DNA of 64,000 nucleotides from Lolium rigidum. Lineage: Eukaryota; Streptophyta; Magnoliopsida; Poales; Poaceae. The notes under the pieces are model-generated. The model saw nothing but the letters and a program-made list of their open reading frames with translations. It was not told the origin of the DNA and did no database searches. Within the stretch, counting starts at the first letter, position 1; the number at the start of each line of letters is the position of its first letter. The translations under genes were made by a program, and so were the position numbers. Positions 20,604 to 32,608 of the stretch are shown piece after piece. The stretch covers positions 94,318,292-94,382,291 of the forward strand of contig NC_061510.1 in the NCBI RefSeq assembly GCF_022539505.1, written 5' to 3'.

Positions 20604-23217
20604 ATGGTGAAGAAGAAGAATCGTGCCGCCGCTGTCAGTTCCACCAGCGGAGGCGCCGCCGCCAAGTCCTCTTCTTCTCTTCCGAAGGGGAGCGCTCCAA
20701 GCGCTCCTCCCCCAGCTCCGGTGCCGCCAGCGCCGTCGAGTTCAAAGGTCAAGCCCGGAGATTGGGTGGCATCAACCGTCACCAAGCGTGACGAGAAAAG
20801 ATCCCGAAGCCTAGGATTGATTTCTTCCGAAGAGGGAAACGTGATCCTTCCAGGTGCGATTTCTCGGCCTGATCCCCCTGCTGGCTTTACCGTGATGTTC
20901 TTATCTTTCCTGTACTAAGGCCTTTCGCTTCCTACTCATGGATTCCTCCTCCACCTCTTGCGGACGTACGAAATTCAACTATGGCAACTTACCCCCAACT
21001 CACTTCTCCATGTTGCTGTGTTCATCACCCTTTGCGAGGCGTTTCTGGGTATCGAACCTCATTTCGGGCTGTGGAAAAAGATCTTCTATGTGAAGAGATA
21101 CAGCAGCAGTAATGGATACTTTGTCACCGGAGGAGTGGGGTTTGTAGCTCGTTCGGAGGTCAATTACTTCAATTTCCCAATGAGAGAGTCCGTGCAAGGG
21201 TGGAGGCTGAAATGGTTTTACATCAAGGACTCCCTGTCACCCGAATCTCAGCTTCCTTGCTTTACCGATGTTTCCGAAGCCAAGCCCAAGAATTCCTGGA
21301 AGAATATCCTCTCACCCGATGAAAGAGTAGCAACCGAAGAACTATTTACCAAATTCCTTCGGATCAAAGGGGCCGATGGCCAAACTATGATCGGCACAGA
21401 GGTGGCAGCGGTATTCTTGAAACGTCGAGTGCAACCAGCCATGGCCAGAGTTCACCCGATGTGGTTGTACTCAGGTCCAAAGGACGAGACCAGGATTAAT
21501 GCTGCCGATCTGTCGGAAAAGGAGTTGCTTGATGAAGTCCGTCGTCTTACTTCCTTTACCCAGGAAGACTCGATTCTGTTGGTTTCTTCTTATACTCCCC
21601 TTGACGCTGACCATCCACCATCAAAGGTATTTTTCTTTCTTCGCGTCCTCATTAGGCTGCTTTTTCTTTGCTGACATGGTTTCTATTGTTCTTACTTGTT
21701 ATTTTCTCTGACAGATCCCCATAATTTCTGAAAATATGCATGATTCGCCGGGTGATACTTCTGAGGGGAGAGGATCTTCAATCCCCGTAGATTTTCACAC
21801 TGTCGAACACACAGGCCCAGAGGACAAATATAATGGTCCGATAGATTTTGAAGTTGCCCACACCGACCTTCCTTCCTCAGCCGATGACGCTGGTGTCGCA
21901 GATGGATCAATGCGTAATGACGATGCTGATCATGATACCTTTGTTGATCCGAACTCGCCGAGGAGGCCGGGGCTTCACTCGTGAAGAGATCAACCGGCGG
22001 CTTTGCCGATGAAGATGATCTCTTCGACATGTAAGTAGTTTCTTTTCTGAAGTTATACTTTGCCCTTTTATTTTCTTACTCTTCATTGTCGACCTTTCAC
22101 CTTTGCAGCGACGAAGGCTTTATCGAGCCTCCGTCTAAAAAAGCCAAATCTGATGCTGCTTCGCCGGTCGTAGTGGCTTCCGAAGCTTCGGCTCCTAAGG
22201 CTGCCCCTATGGCTCAAGCATCGACTGCTTCTTCCCTTTCCAAAGGGAAAGACATCTCTCCAAGCTCGCTGCCACCGCGACTCCTCCTTCTGTAAGTCTT
22301 TTTCTAACTGTGATGCCAATCTCTTGGAGCGTGCTTTGCTTGACAATTTCTGGTAAAATATCCTTCTTTCTCAAGGACTTGCGAGGCGTTATTTCCTCTT
22401 TGGAGGCTTTCGCCTCCCAATTCACTTCTCTGGAAGCTGACAAGGCTCGGCTACAAGAGGAAGTCAAATCTTCCTCCTTAAAATTGGATGGCACAGTCAA
22501 GATAGCTGCTGAGGCTCGCCAAGAGGTTGACTCTCTGAAGGTGGAACTGGGCAAGCTGAAAGAGAAGTTGAAGGAGGAGGAAGCATCCGAGCCGGTGGCT
22601 GAAGCTCGGGCAGCCGAAAAGGATGAAGTCCTTCGTCAGTCTTCTTTGGCCTTGCTTGGTAATTTTTATACACCTCTGTCGATTGATGTACTTATGGATT
22701 CGATCCTTTTGCCAATGTACTTTTTTTCTTTCTTTCTCCTGTAGAAGCGGCGAATATCCCTGTTGATGCCCTGGACAGAGTTCCAAACAACTCTCCAGCA
22801 AATGCTATGTCGATGATTCTTGCCTCTCACCAGCTTACACGGGAGCTTCTTGTAAAGGGGAAGGGTGCCCTGGCGCGGATGCACTCGATGATTTTCCCCA
22901 AGATCAAGCAGGAGAAGACCCTGGGGTAGCTGGTCGATGCCTTCGCGGTTGACACCAAGGAGGTTATCGAGGTATTCAAGCGTACATTGCGCACTTATGG
23001 TGCCGTCCTTGCCTTCCAGCTTATGATGGGTTACGGCTTTAAGGGTGACATCAAAGAAATGACCAATGAGCTGCCGAAAGAGCAAGACGGGCAGCTTGTT
23101 GATTTAAGCGCTTTTAAGGCGTCCGCCCTTACCTGTGCCCGCCAGCTCCTTGAACTGGTTTCATCAAGGAAATCATCGGCTGGACCCAGTTTATCGACTC
23201 AGGCCCAAGCCCCTTGA
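20604..23217 (+). pseudogene. Element D antisense gene with introns (Transposase_28-like)
   Basis: A plus-strand gene opposite to gag. The start ATG is at 20604. The N-terminus is Ala/Pro/Ser-rich (MVKKKNRAAAVSSTSGGAAA). After one frameshift near 20915 comes LTPNSLLHVAVFITLCEAFL, then GIEPHFGLWKKIFYVKRYSS. This resembles the domain Pfam calls putative gypsy type transposon (PF04195). Likely introns with GT...AG ends are 21627-21714, 22031-22108, 22292-22375 and 22659-22744. The fourth exon encodes a Lys/Glu-rich coiled coil. The last exon has a TAG at about 22927 and ends at 23217, with AATAAA at 23284. The function of such antisense ORFs is unknown. Confidence 0.7.
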
Positions 23218-23408
23218 TTCTTGTAGCAAACTTTATGCTTGAACTGATGTGAAACATTATTCTGCTGCAAAACTTATGCTTGTAATAAACTCCGTGCTAA
23301 CAATGTTGTTAGCACACTTTTGTTATGATATTTCTTCTTGTACTTCTCCCGATGGGAGTTATTTCGGGTGCTCAGCTGTACCATATCCATCATCCTTTTG
23401 TAACGGTG

Positions 23409-24203
23409 TTTCCTGCAGGTTTTCCCAGTACCCTCATTTGTTGACGACTCTTCGGGTGCCCTTCCTGAAAGTGATCGGATCCAGCGCATGAAGGATCGGA
23501 TTACGCAGATGGAAAAGGACTTGCGCAGCACTTATGCCTTAGCTGCTATTGTCAGTAAGTAGAGCGAGATTGCAGCCGACGTGGAACGGTACACTCTTAC
23601 TGAGCTGCATAAAGCTACTGAGAGTTTGAACTCGTAAGTTTCCGATTCCTTTGCCCTTTTGTTAACAACACCTTGTCTGACTCTTTACTGATTCTTTTGC
23701 CAGTCATAGCGTTGAACCGTGCGGAAGAGAACAAGCGGATACACGAGCGAGTGCTTGCTTTAACCCAGCTTTCCTCATCCGAAGAGATTTTCTGGCGGGA
23801 TCATTCGAAGGCTTCGGCTGTTGCAAAATTTCAGGATCGGGTCCAACAAGTCCACCAGTTCTTTGATAAGTGCTATAACGCTATGAGGGTGGTTTGGAAG
23901 ACAATGTTTCCTTTGAATGCAATTCCCCCCACGCTTTTGACTTTGATGTCCGAGTTTGGAAACGCCAAGAAGGTTCGGGATTTGGTGCGAGCTCAAGTTT
24001 TCGCAGGGGCCAAGTGTACGCTTGCCCTTGTGCTTGCTCGTTATCCCTCAGCATGTTTGCTATCTATCGCCAACGCAACTGGTGATTTTGAAGAACTGTA
24101 CTCGAAGGTTTTAGTGCCCGCCAACATAATTGTCGACAGGCTTGAGGAGGAGTCAAATGTACCTGAAGAAGGGGAACTTCGCAAGGGTGACGTTAGGATG
24201 TAA
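23409..24203 (+). pseudogene. Second C-terminal module of the element D antisense gene
   Basis: After the first stop and polyadenylation-like signal, coding composition resumes. About 23430-23636 encodes a charged helix (RIQRMKDRITQMEKDL) broken by TAG at about 23560. A likely intron runs from a GT near 23635 to an AG near 23703. Then comes an open frame to the stop at 24203 (SSSEEIFWRDHSKASAVAKF, FFDKCYNAMRVVWKTMFPLN, ARYPSACLLSIANATGDFEE). It may be an alternative 3' end of the gene or a remnant of a second copy. I recognise no domain. Confidence 0.5.
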
Positions 24204-24882
24204 AGTTATTTTTGTAAAATGAATTGCATTGGCTAATCCATCCATGTGTTAAGATTTTTAAGCCGAAACTTGTTAGTTGGTAAATACATGAATATGTACT
24301 TTTACCGTGCCGTTGGCAAACTTTTGAAGGAGCAAATCTTAATTGCCCGTTATATGCATGTATACTGGTTGGTCAGCAAATCATTATGAGTGATCAGCTC
24401 GTGTTGCAGGTTTTGCTAAACCTCGTTGTATGCGCAACTTTGCTTTCAACCAATTGTAAGTTTCGATAGATCACTCCCGAATAATTCGGGTGCAATGATT
24501 CTGCCGATGAGCCCGTTGTTCATTGATATTTCCATAAGTAAAATATCGAACGTGGGTTGTGTTTATGTTTTCCAAACTCTTGCTTTTTATGGCACTCGTG
24601 GAGGCATCTAAAGCAGAGGGAAGGATTAATGTCCTTGTTTTTCTTTGCAGCAGTCGTAGAAGCTTTTCCCTTGGGGCGCGATCTTCTGCCGCGCGTTACG
24701 TTGTACCGTTGCTTGTAAGCAAGGTTCACGGTGGTGCGGTCATAGATGCTTTAAATTACTGCAATGCTCAACAAGGAATCGAAACTTAAGTGCTCATTAA
24801 TAGAGTAAGTACGAAACTAGAGGGCGAAACAGGGAGGCCCTGTGTAAAGTAAAGGGAAAAAATTTAAATGCTAAGGAGGTGC
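24204..24882. other. Element D spacer between antisense gene and protease
   Basis: About 680 bp between two convergent genes, with no recognisable coding signal. It would hold the 3' ends of both transcripts. Confidence 0.5.
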
Positions 24883-25722
24883 TTAATCAAGGAAGGGGTC
24901 CTTCTCATCTTCGACAACATCTTCTGGCTTCTTCGCCATGCTAGTGGTAGCTGCGGCGTTGTTGATTTCACCAGGGGTCTGGGCAGTGATTGTCAGCGTC
25001 TTGCTGTTTACTGTGCCTTCTATGCCGTCCTCTGCCGAAGCTTTTGTTGTAGGAGCTTCTGCTGCCGAGGCTTCAAGGGCAAGGTTGGCTGGCTTTTTCT
25101 TGGTTTCCCTGGCATGTTTTTCCTCCTTGATTTCTCGTATCGTCAGCTTGGGCGGAGGGTCGACACTTTCTCGTTGTAACCCAAACTTTGCAGCAATCCT
25201 TTGAAAATCACGATCGCAATTGTCCGAGCGTGAGAAACTTCCATAGACTGTGATGTTCGTCCCGTTGCTCCCAGGCATTTTCAGCTTGAGGTATGCATAG
25301 TGCGGCACAGCCATGAACTTGGCATAAGCTGGTCTCCCGAGTATGGCGTGATACTGTGATTCCCAGTTTACGACTTCAAACTCGATCTTCTCCTTCCTCA
25401 AATTGTCGGGTTTGCCGAAGACGACGTTCAGGTACGCTTTGCCAAGAGAGTACGCCGGTGAAGTAGGGAGGATCCCATGGAAGCGGGTGTCTGACTCTTC
25501 TAACATTCTCATGGTGATCCCCATACTTTGAATTGTGTCAAGGAATATCAGGTTGAGTCCACTTCCTCCGTCCATGAAGACTTTGCTCATCTTGAACCCT
25601 CCTATCTGTGCTTCGACCACTAGGGCGGCATGTCCCGGTTTTGGTATAGTCATCGGGTGATCTGCTCGGCTGAACGTGATGTTCTGAGACGACCACTCGA
25701 CATACTCAGGGATGTTCGCCAT
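24883..25722 (-). pseudogene. Element D aspartic protease region
   Basis: A 279-codon frame. The retropepsin active site reads KVFMDGGSGLNLIFLDT, with DGG where DTG or DSG is usual. It is followed by EFEVVNWESQYHAILGRPAY and AVPHYAYLKLKMPG, the C-terminal fold of Gypsy proteases. The last third is Ala, Glu and Lys rich and ends VVEDEKDPFLD at a stop. No RT follows, so this is the end of the element polyprotein. Listed as a pseudogene because gag upstream is frameshifted; the frame itself is intact. Confidence 0.8.
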
Positions 25723-28078
25723 GACGCTTTTCGCCGAGGTTGATTTCTCGGGTGAGCTTCTTCATTTCCCTCCTTGAGACGCCTGTCCTGTGGATCATAC
25801 TCATCTGCCCACGTGGTGGTGGAAATGCCTCGTTGGGTTGATGAGGTTGAGCTTGCTGGACCTGGTGTTGTGGTGGGGGTGGTGGTGGTGGCGGTGGAAG
25901 CTGTTGTCGGCCTCGCCTGCCGGATGAGTTTATGCATATCGATGAACCGCCGACGCCTCTCGAGCAGGTGGCTAGACTTTATTTTACCATCCTTGGAATC
26001 GGTATACGAATGCAGGTAGCAGGGGGCGTTGATCTTCTCAGCGTAGGGTAGTTCGGGAGTTCTCTGTTGTCGTGGTTTAAAGTTGCCACGGTTCCCAGAG
26101 TTGTTCCGATTACCGTCCTGTCGATCATCTCGCCTGTCATCGTACCGATCATCCTCGCCGATCGAGTAGCTCCGCAGCCACCAAGTTGTTGTCATCGTAT
26201 CTGCGGTTCTTCCTTCTCTTGTTGCGATCCCTTCGACCACCCGAATCATGCTTCGGCTGGTCATCTTCTTCGTCGTCAACTGCGCCGCCGTGGCTTTCGA
26301 ACGTTGTCTTCGCCATCGGCCCAGTTCGTTGGCGATTTCCATTAACTTGGTTATGGTTTTCGGCTTCTTGCATCCAAGTTCTTCTATATAGCTTTCACGT
26401 CGGATGCCATCACTGAAGGCGTCGATTGCTCTGTCGACAGATACGTCTTCCGCAGCGTTCAGGAGCTTGGTGAATCTCCCGATGTATGCGCGCATCGACT
26501 CCTTCTGCTTTTGCTAACAATGTCGTAACTCCTCGATCCCGACGGGCCTTTTGTAGGTTGCTTGGAAGTTGGCGACGAAGGCCTCTACTAGGTCGTCCCA
26601 TGACTTAATGGAACCCTTCGGCAGACCTCTTAGCCGTGCTCGCGCCGAGTCCTTTAGGTAAAGCTACGAGCACTCGCATTGTCTGCTATCCGATTCCCTT
26701 CTCGCAGAATTACTGTCTGCAAATAATCCTCTATCCAGGATCTCGGCTCCTGCTGCCCATCGTATTTGGCAGCGTCGGTAGGGGTGGGTTTGAACTTCTT
26801 AGGTGGCATCGTCTCCCGAATTTTGTAGCTTAAACAATCGGCTCCCCTAAGCTCGCCGTCGTTCTCCTGGGTCTCATCCGAAGAATCGCCGTCGAATTCC
26901 TCTCCGGCGGCGCGTCGTCGCCTTGCTTTGTCGATTCTACTCCGAGTAATTTCATCTCGAGCGTCTCTTGCGCGGTGCTTTGGGCCGCCGGCCCGCAAGG
27001 TGGTCTTCTCCTTCCGTGGAACTAGATTAACTCCTAATATCGCGAGACTTTCTAAGGCACCACGGTGAGCCTGTGCCATGGATCCTTCGGGACGCTGGTT
27101 AATGAGGTATGCTGCAAGGTTGGCTGTTGCTCCCGCAACGGTTTTTGGCCGTGGCATGCCCGCGGTGTCCGTAGTCATAAAGGACTTGGTCAGGTTTGAC
27201 GTTATCTCCCTTGCATCATCTTCCGAAAGCCTGGACATCCTTGATCGATGCTTGCCTCCTCCGTGGGTGCTTCGAGAGGCACTTCCCTACGAGCCCCTTC
27301 ATCGTTCGCTGGATCGGTCTGCCGCAAATAGGCGTCTCTCGAGGGTGGCTTGCTCCTTAGATAGGCGCTCACGATTTTTCTCCAATATGGAGCGGTAAGC
27401 ATTGAGAGTGTCAACCGTGGTTCCCGCCGGAAGTGGTGTGTCGTTAAGCACGGCTGCCTTGGCTGCTGCCCACTCCTCCTCTGTGATGGTGTGGTCGCTG
27501 TTGTTGTCGCTGGCGCTGTTTTCAAAACTAGCTCGTCTGCTGGAACGGGGGGTGCGATCTCCGTCTCCCCTGTTAGCGACGTAAACTTGGAGGGGCGCCA
27601 CTCTTCGGGTGTCTCCTTGGGTGATGCTGTCGATGATGTCCTCTCCTGATGAATAGTAGGCATTGCAGATGAACGGCGTGTCGCTCGACCCTAGTCCGTG
27701 CCTAGTATCGCAGTTCATGCAGTAGTACAAGGTTAACTCCGAGGTCGCGGGGTTATCGGATCCGACTGACATGGAGGACGCCGAACGGGGAGTCGAAGGT
27801 GCGGATGGACTCGACGGGCTTGTCAGGCCAGCCGAAAGGTCCAGTGACGACGATGCGCTTGGACTCGTCGACCTGGAGATGGGAGATTCCAGCAGCCCGA
27901 AGAATTCCTTCGAGTTGACGTTGTAGTGGACGCTCCCGAAGGCCATCTCCATGTTGCCTTGTAGACCGGAGAAAGTCGAGCGAGACGAATCGCTATGTGG
28001 GGTGAACTCGTAGGAACCGAAACGAATCGGGCTTCCCAAACGAGGCGATGACGGTGTTGATGAAGCTGCCGACGACAT
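25650..28078 (-). pseudogene. Element D gag, frameshifted
   Basis: The ATG at 28078 lies 40 bp inside the primer-binding site and is preferred over an in-frame Met that would fall in the LTR. The N-terminal part is Ser/Pro-rich, with CMNCDTRHGLGSSDTPFIC, a possible zinc-binding pair. The middle (27238-26654) carries KFKPTPTDAAKYDGQQEPRS and WIEDYLQTVIL, the usual Gag entry into the capsid domain. The rest (26495-25650) has FTKLLNAAEDVSVDRAIDAF and an Arg-rich, disordered C-terminal part. Several frameshifts separate these blocks. Confidence 0.8.
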
Positions 28079-28117
28079 GTCTGGTTCAGCCGATGTCCGA
28101 TCTTGTGCCGACAGGTT

Positions 28118-28134
28118 TCCCACAGACGGCGCCA
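28118..28134 (-). promoter_or_regulatory. Element D primer-binding site
   Basis: The sense strand reads TGGCGCCGTCTGTGGGA two bases inside the 5' LTR. It differs from the B, F and J type after TGGCGCCGT. Confidence 0.8.
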
Positions 28135-28136
28135 AT

Positions 28137-28680
28137 TGTCGAGGGTACTCCTCGCCAATTCCCTCCGATAGGGGCTTAGGGTTGATGGAATCCTGCAAGC
28201 TGATACGAGACATCGGTTCACAGACAAGCGGGGAGAGCGATTTACCCAGGTTCGGGGCCCTCGATGAGGTAAAACCCTTACGTCCTGCCTGTCTGTTCTT
28301 GATTATGATGATAATAGGTTACAATGGGGTGTGCCGAATAGTTCGGCTAAGATCTCGTCGAGATGGCTATCGCTAGGGTGACCTAGCTCTAAGCTTTTGC
28401 TGGCTAAGATTGCTAAGATTGATTGTGTCCCTCGGCAGCCCCTCTCCTGGCCTTTATATAGGAGGCCAGGTCTCAAGAGTCCTAACCGAGTACGACTAGG
28501 TTTACAGTACTTTTAGATCTAATCTTTCCTTGTTCGGGTGCTTCCTTGTCTTGCTCGCCAAGGATTCCTCTGGTGCGCCGTTCAGGTGGCCCATCTCGCC
28601 TTCGGGTGTCTTCATGGGCCTCCAATTAGTCAATACAGGATAGGACAATGTCGGTTAGCCGAAGGGTAGTTCCCACGTCA
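28137..28680 (-). repeat. Element D 5' LTR
   Basis: 544 bp, plus strand TGTCGAGGGTACTCC to GTTCCCACGTCA, with a minus-strand TATATAAAG box at 28452-28460. The core promoter box is identical to that in the LTR of element G. Confidence 0.93.
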
Positions 28681-28685
28681 CTGGG

Positions 28686-29563
28686 CGCTACACGCCTAGG
28701 GCGCCTCCATCTACGACGCCGGCGCCATCTTCGTGCCCTGCACCTTCATCGACTCCGTCTAGCAAGCCGGTTTCCAATGTGTCCAACACAAAGAAGTCTG
28801 AATCTGCTGCAAGTACGAGTGGTTCTAGCATGTCTACTGCGCGCAACCGCGATATGAATTGCCATACATGTGGTGGCAAGGGTCACTTCAAGAGAGATTG
28901 TCCTAACCGCAAGGTCATGATTATTAATGAGGACAATGAGTATGAGACTCGGAGATGATGTTGATCCATATGCTCCGGAAGATGATGACTATGACGAGTG
29001 ATGGTGTAGATGCTTATCCGTCCGAAGCTCGCACTATTGTTGTGTCTCAGCCGTGCTCTTAATGTGTTGCCAAGTGCATCTACACAGCCGCTGCAATTTG
29101 TTTCAAACAAAGGCTTTAGTTGGTCCCGACAAGGCTTGCAAGGTCATTATTGATGGCGGGAGTTGCCGCAATTTAGCAAGCAAGGAGTTGTGTACCAAGC
29201 TGAAGTTGAAGTATCTACCGCACCCGCATCCATACTATATTCAGTGGTTGAGCGACAATGGTGAGATGAAGGTAAACCACATGGTGCGTGTTGAGTTTGA
29301 GATTGGACCGTATAAGGATTCTATTGATTTTGATGTGGTTCCTATGATGGTGTGTCAACTACTATTGGGTCGGCCTTAGCTCTATGACCGTTCTGTGCAA
29401 CACAATGGCCGTGCCAATACTTATCACTTGGAGTTCAAGGGCAAGAAAATCAACTTACAGCCTATGTCACCACAGCAAATTGTCAATGAATCTCGTCAGA
29501 AAGTTGAAGTAAACTTGGAGGATGCACCTATAGATAGGCGAGAGAATTGTAATATCGTGAGTG
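28686..29563 (+). pseudogene. Element C nucleocapsid and protease (between D and E)
   Basis: Resumes gag after D: a Pro/Ser linker, then the zinc knuckle CHTCGGKGHFKRDCP near 28861-28905, and an acidic C-terminus. The protease follows in another frame at 29053-29379, with VIIDGGSCRNLAS as the active-site block and QLLLGRP near its end, where a TAG stop occurs at 29377-29379. The open frame continues with HNGRANTYHLEFKGKKINLQ to E at 29564. The zinc knuckle binds the RNA genome; the protease matures Gag-Pol. Confidence 0.85.
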
Positions 29564-30726
29564 TGTTGACGTCAGAAACCCACTGGCGGGCAGCGACAGG
29601 CAACACAGTAGAGCCGGGAACAACTAGGGCTGCGGCTGGCCCCAGTCCCTCAGAGCGACGGCCCGCAAAGCCTCCTGGTCACACGTCCGATGCTATCGCA
29701 TGGGCGTGCCACCCGACCTATACCCGGTCGGGAAGGTGTGGATGATGCCTCGCTTAGTTTCCCGCATGGCATACACGTAAACATTAAATACGAGCCTCGA
29801 TCGGCTCTCGAGTTATCTCGTGAATCGGCTCAAAGAGCCGATCCACCCATGATTCGTACAAGGTGTCCGAATATATGGTGGTCCCGCTTGATCAAGATAA
29901 AGCTAATGAGATCTACGACGATTTAGGGTTTTCACCGCATAATCGGATCATCCTACTCACGATTGGGCCTCGCGCTCGCGCACGGTGACCGTAAGCCGAT
30001 CCTAGACAGGGCCTAAAAACCAACATGAGGTTGATCCCCGGAACATCCTTTCTAGGGCTAGCAAACTTCACCCTACACGCCGCTGGATCCTCCAACCCTT
30101 TGTAGGGCCTAACTAATGCGGATATTAAACTAATCCTTGCAGAACAAGGAGCAACCGTAACGGATCAGATCTACTAAACTATGATCAAGCGGGGTGCCTC
30201 CCCTACACCTGAGATAGGTGTAAGGGCGGCTAGATTCATAAGGGTCGCACTACGACAGCATATGATACGAAGAACAATGCTAACCCTAACACATCTAAGA
30301 TAACTACGTTGCTCGCCATCAAAAAGGCTTTAGCACGAGCAACGCATGAACAACGTGGGTAGGCTTGTGCTGCCTAGATAGCAAGATGCGATCTAGGCAG
30401 CATGGTGCTTACCGGAGAAACCCTCGAGACGAAGGAGTTGGCGATGCGCCAAGATTTGTTTGTGTTGAACGTTGGTTGTTGTTTATTCCATAAACCCTAG
30501 ATACATATTTATAGTCCAGGGGACTTTCTAATTTAGGCGTGCACCTAACCGTGCACGGGTCAAACTCTATCTAACCGACACGTATCCTAATATGTTACAG
30601 ATACACGGGCCAACTAGCCCAAACTTTGCATGTAAGGCCGATTCACATATTTCTTCTATATATATATTCTTCAAGTCCATCTTGATCGCGGCCCACCTCT
30701 GACTCGGTCAAATTCTGGTGATAACA
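29564..30726 (-). repeat. Element E 3' LTR
   Basis: 1,163 bp, plus strand TGTTGACGTCAGAAACCC to TCTGGTGATAACA. The minus-strand TATA-like CTATAAATA is at 30506-30514. AATCGGCT and AGCCGATC words near 29826-29846 echo the internal dyads. Confidence 0.93.
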
Positions 30727-30740
30727 CATGCCCCCCTGGT
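30727..30740 (-). promoter_or_regulatory. Element E polypurine tract
   Basis: The plus strand CATGCCCCCCTGG gives sense CCAGGGGGGCATG directly before the LTR, confirming minus orientation. Confidence 0.8.
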
Positions 30741-31011
30741 TTTGGAAATGACATTTCCAAAATCATTACGCTTTTCTTTCGTCGGGTCATGTCGTGGCAG
30801 AGCAGAACTGCCGCAGAATCTTCCATCATTACGCCTCGCCTCCTGGGCTTCTCTGTACGAATTGACAATTTTGGCATCACGTCTTCGAGAACCGTCATGG
30901 CATTAAATCTCCACTACACTCTCTTTATTTATCTATGCCAAACGGTTCACCACTCCACCCCCTTGCTCTGCTCTGTCCACCAGCGCCAAAAAACCCTCTT
31001 CCCCTGCAGCC

Positions 31012-31449
31012 ATGTCTTCTTCTTCCTCCTCTCGCCTCGAGCCTCCCCTCCAATCGTCGCCGAAGAACAAGAAAGAGGACGACCTCCACTCCGGGGCAAA
31101 CCCCATCTCCTCTGACAAAGAGAAGAAAGAAGGAGAAGCAATGAAGATCAAGGCCTCCCCCTCCGCCAGGCTCCCGTCGAAGAAGCGCTCCCGCATGTGG
31201 GCGGACAGTGAGGACGACGATGACGACGAGGAAGGAGAAGAGGAGGAGGAGGAAGATGATTCCTCCTCCTCTGCTGGGTATCCGCCGACGAAGCGCTTCC
31301 GCAGCTGGGCGGATAGCGAGGATGATGATGATGACGAGGAGGAGGAGGAGGAAGCTCCAGCCGACGGCTGGGGCAGCAGCGGCGAGGAGCTTCCTGGGAG
31401 CAGCGCCGACGACCTCGACGACGGCGATGATGAGGACAGCGACGACTAG
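31012..31449 (+). CDS. Antisense acidic ORF of element E
   Basis: An intact 145-codon frame opposite to gag. The start context GCAGCCATGTCTTC is favourable and a TTTATTTAT box lies about 90 bp upstream. The protein has a Ser-rich, Lys/Glu-rich first half. Two near-identical modules follow, KKRSRMWADSEDDDDDEE (about residues 57-74) and TKRFRSWADSEDDDDDEE (about 92-109), and the tail is acidic. Basic-aromatic patches alternating with Asp/Glu runs suggest a nuclear or chromatin-binding style protein, but I recognise no family. It is the only undamaged ORF inside E, which makes it a candidate for a maintained function. Confidence 0.6.
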   Translation: MSSSSSSRLEPPLQSSPKNKKEDDLHSGANPISSDKEKKEGEAMKIKASPSARLPSKKRSRMWADSEDDDDDEEGEEEEEEDDSSSSAGYPPTKRFRSWADSEDDDDDEEEEEEAPADGWGSSGEELPGSSADDLDDGDDEDSDD

Positions 31450-32608
31450 TAGAGTAGGACCAGCAGTAGCAGTGCACTAGGCACCAGATCCCTCTTTTGA
31501 GAGCCATCGGCTCTTGTTGTAAAGCCGCTCCTTTGAATTAATGAGAATTGTTCTTTCAATTTCTCTTTCCATTAATCCAATTTCCATCCTTCCGCTTGCC
31601 ACACCAAGACCGATAGCAACGAATCGGATTTTTTTTTTCTTGACCGTGGTATTTTGCAATCCCATAGCCGATGACTGTTCATCGGCTAATTTGAGAAACC
31701 AGTCTCCTTCCTTTTCTTGCAGCACCAGCACGGTCCAAACCTCGTACAAGACGACGACTTTCCTTCCCAGCTCCTCCCTGAGAAGATCATGATGCAGGGT
31801 CAGCCGATGCAACTCCAATCGGCTCTCAAAAATAGAGCACCTCCCAAGTTAGTGGCCCTCCGAGCCTTAGTCAAGGCGAGAAAGGTAGCGAAATAGCTAA
31901 TCATGTCGCCATTCACCTCACGTCACAATGCAGAGCCAGCCGATTTCAACAAAATCGGCTCCCCGAGCAGCAGAACCTTCGGGGTGAGCTGCCCCCCGAG
32001 CTTCTTCGGCCTACTCCTTGCGCCTTGTTGATTAGATCGGCCCCTTTCCTTCGGTGGATCCGAGGCAACCCACCCTTGGCCTGATCTGCACATCTATGCT
32101 GCTCTTGGCATTGTTCTTGAAGAGAGGATCCGAGCCATTGAACCATTGAACCACTCCATTGAGGAGTTCTTCCATCATAGTCTCTCTTCGTGGTCCACTT
32201 CCTGCTCCATTGATCCTCTGACGGTTATACCTCTTGAGTCGATGGCCATGCATCGGCTTTTATATCCTTAAGTCGATGTCTGCTGCATCGGCTGTGCTTA
32301 AATTTTTTCGAGATTTTGAATTTTTTACGGCCGATTTATGCATCGGCCCCCATACTTCAATACCCATCACCAAAGGATGAGACGCTTCTGCTGCATATCC
32401 TCATGTTTTATCCATCTGGGTGCCCCCCCCCGAGCCGATTCTGTCAAGAGAATTGATGGTATCGGCTCTGTTGGATTACATGTTGAACCCAGGCAGAATG
32501 GATGGTGAGGATAATTTTGGCCGATTGCTGGAATCGGCCTCCACGTTGCTTGCTCGGTGAAGGTTTTGAAATGTCCCTTCATAATTTTTTTGGGGCCGAT
32601 CACAAGGA
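31450..32608. other. Element E spacer between antisense ORF and gag
   Basis: No gene. It contains most of the dyad array described separately. Polyadenylation for the plus-strand ORF and termination of gag would both lie here. Confidence 0.5.

Larger units (their letters stand above)
19083..28680 (-). mobile_element. Element D: non-autonomous Gypsy element with an antisense gene
   Basis: 9,598 bp. LTRs at 19083-19623 and 28137-28680, with flanking CTAGG (19078-19082) and CTGGG (28681-28685), a 5-bp duplication with one mismatch. On the minus strand it carries gag and protease but no RT, RNase H or integrase. On the plus strand, in the 3' half, it carries a separate intron-containing gene. 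Antisense ORFs in this position are known from Tat-lineage elements such as Grande, RIRE2 and Retand. LTRs differ at roughly nine positions by eye. Confidence 0.9.
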
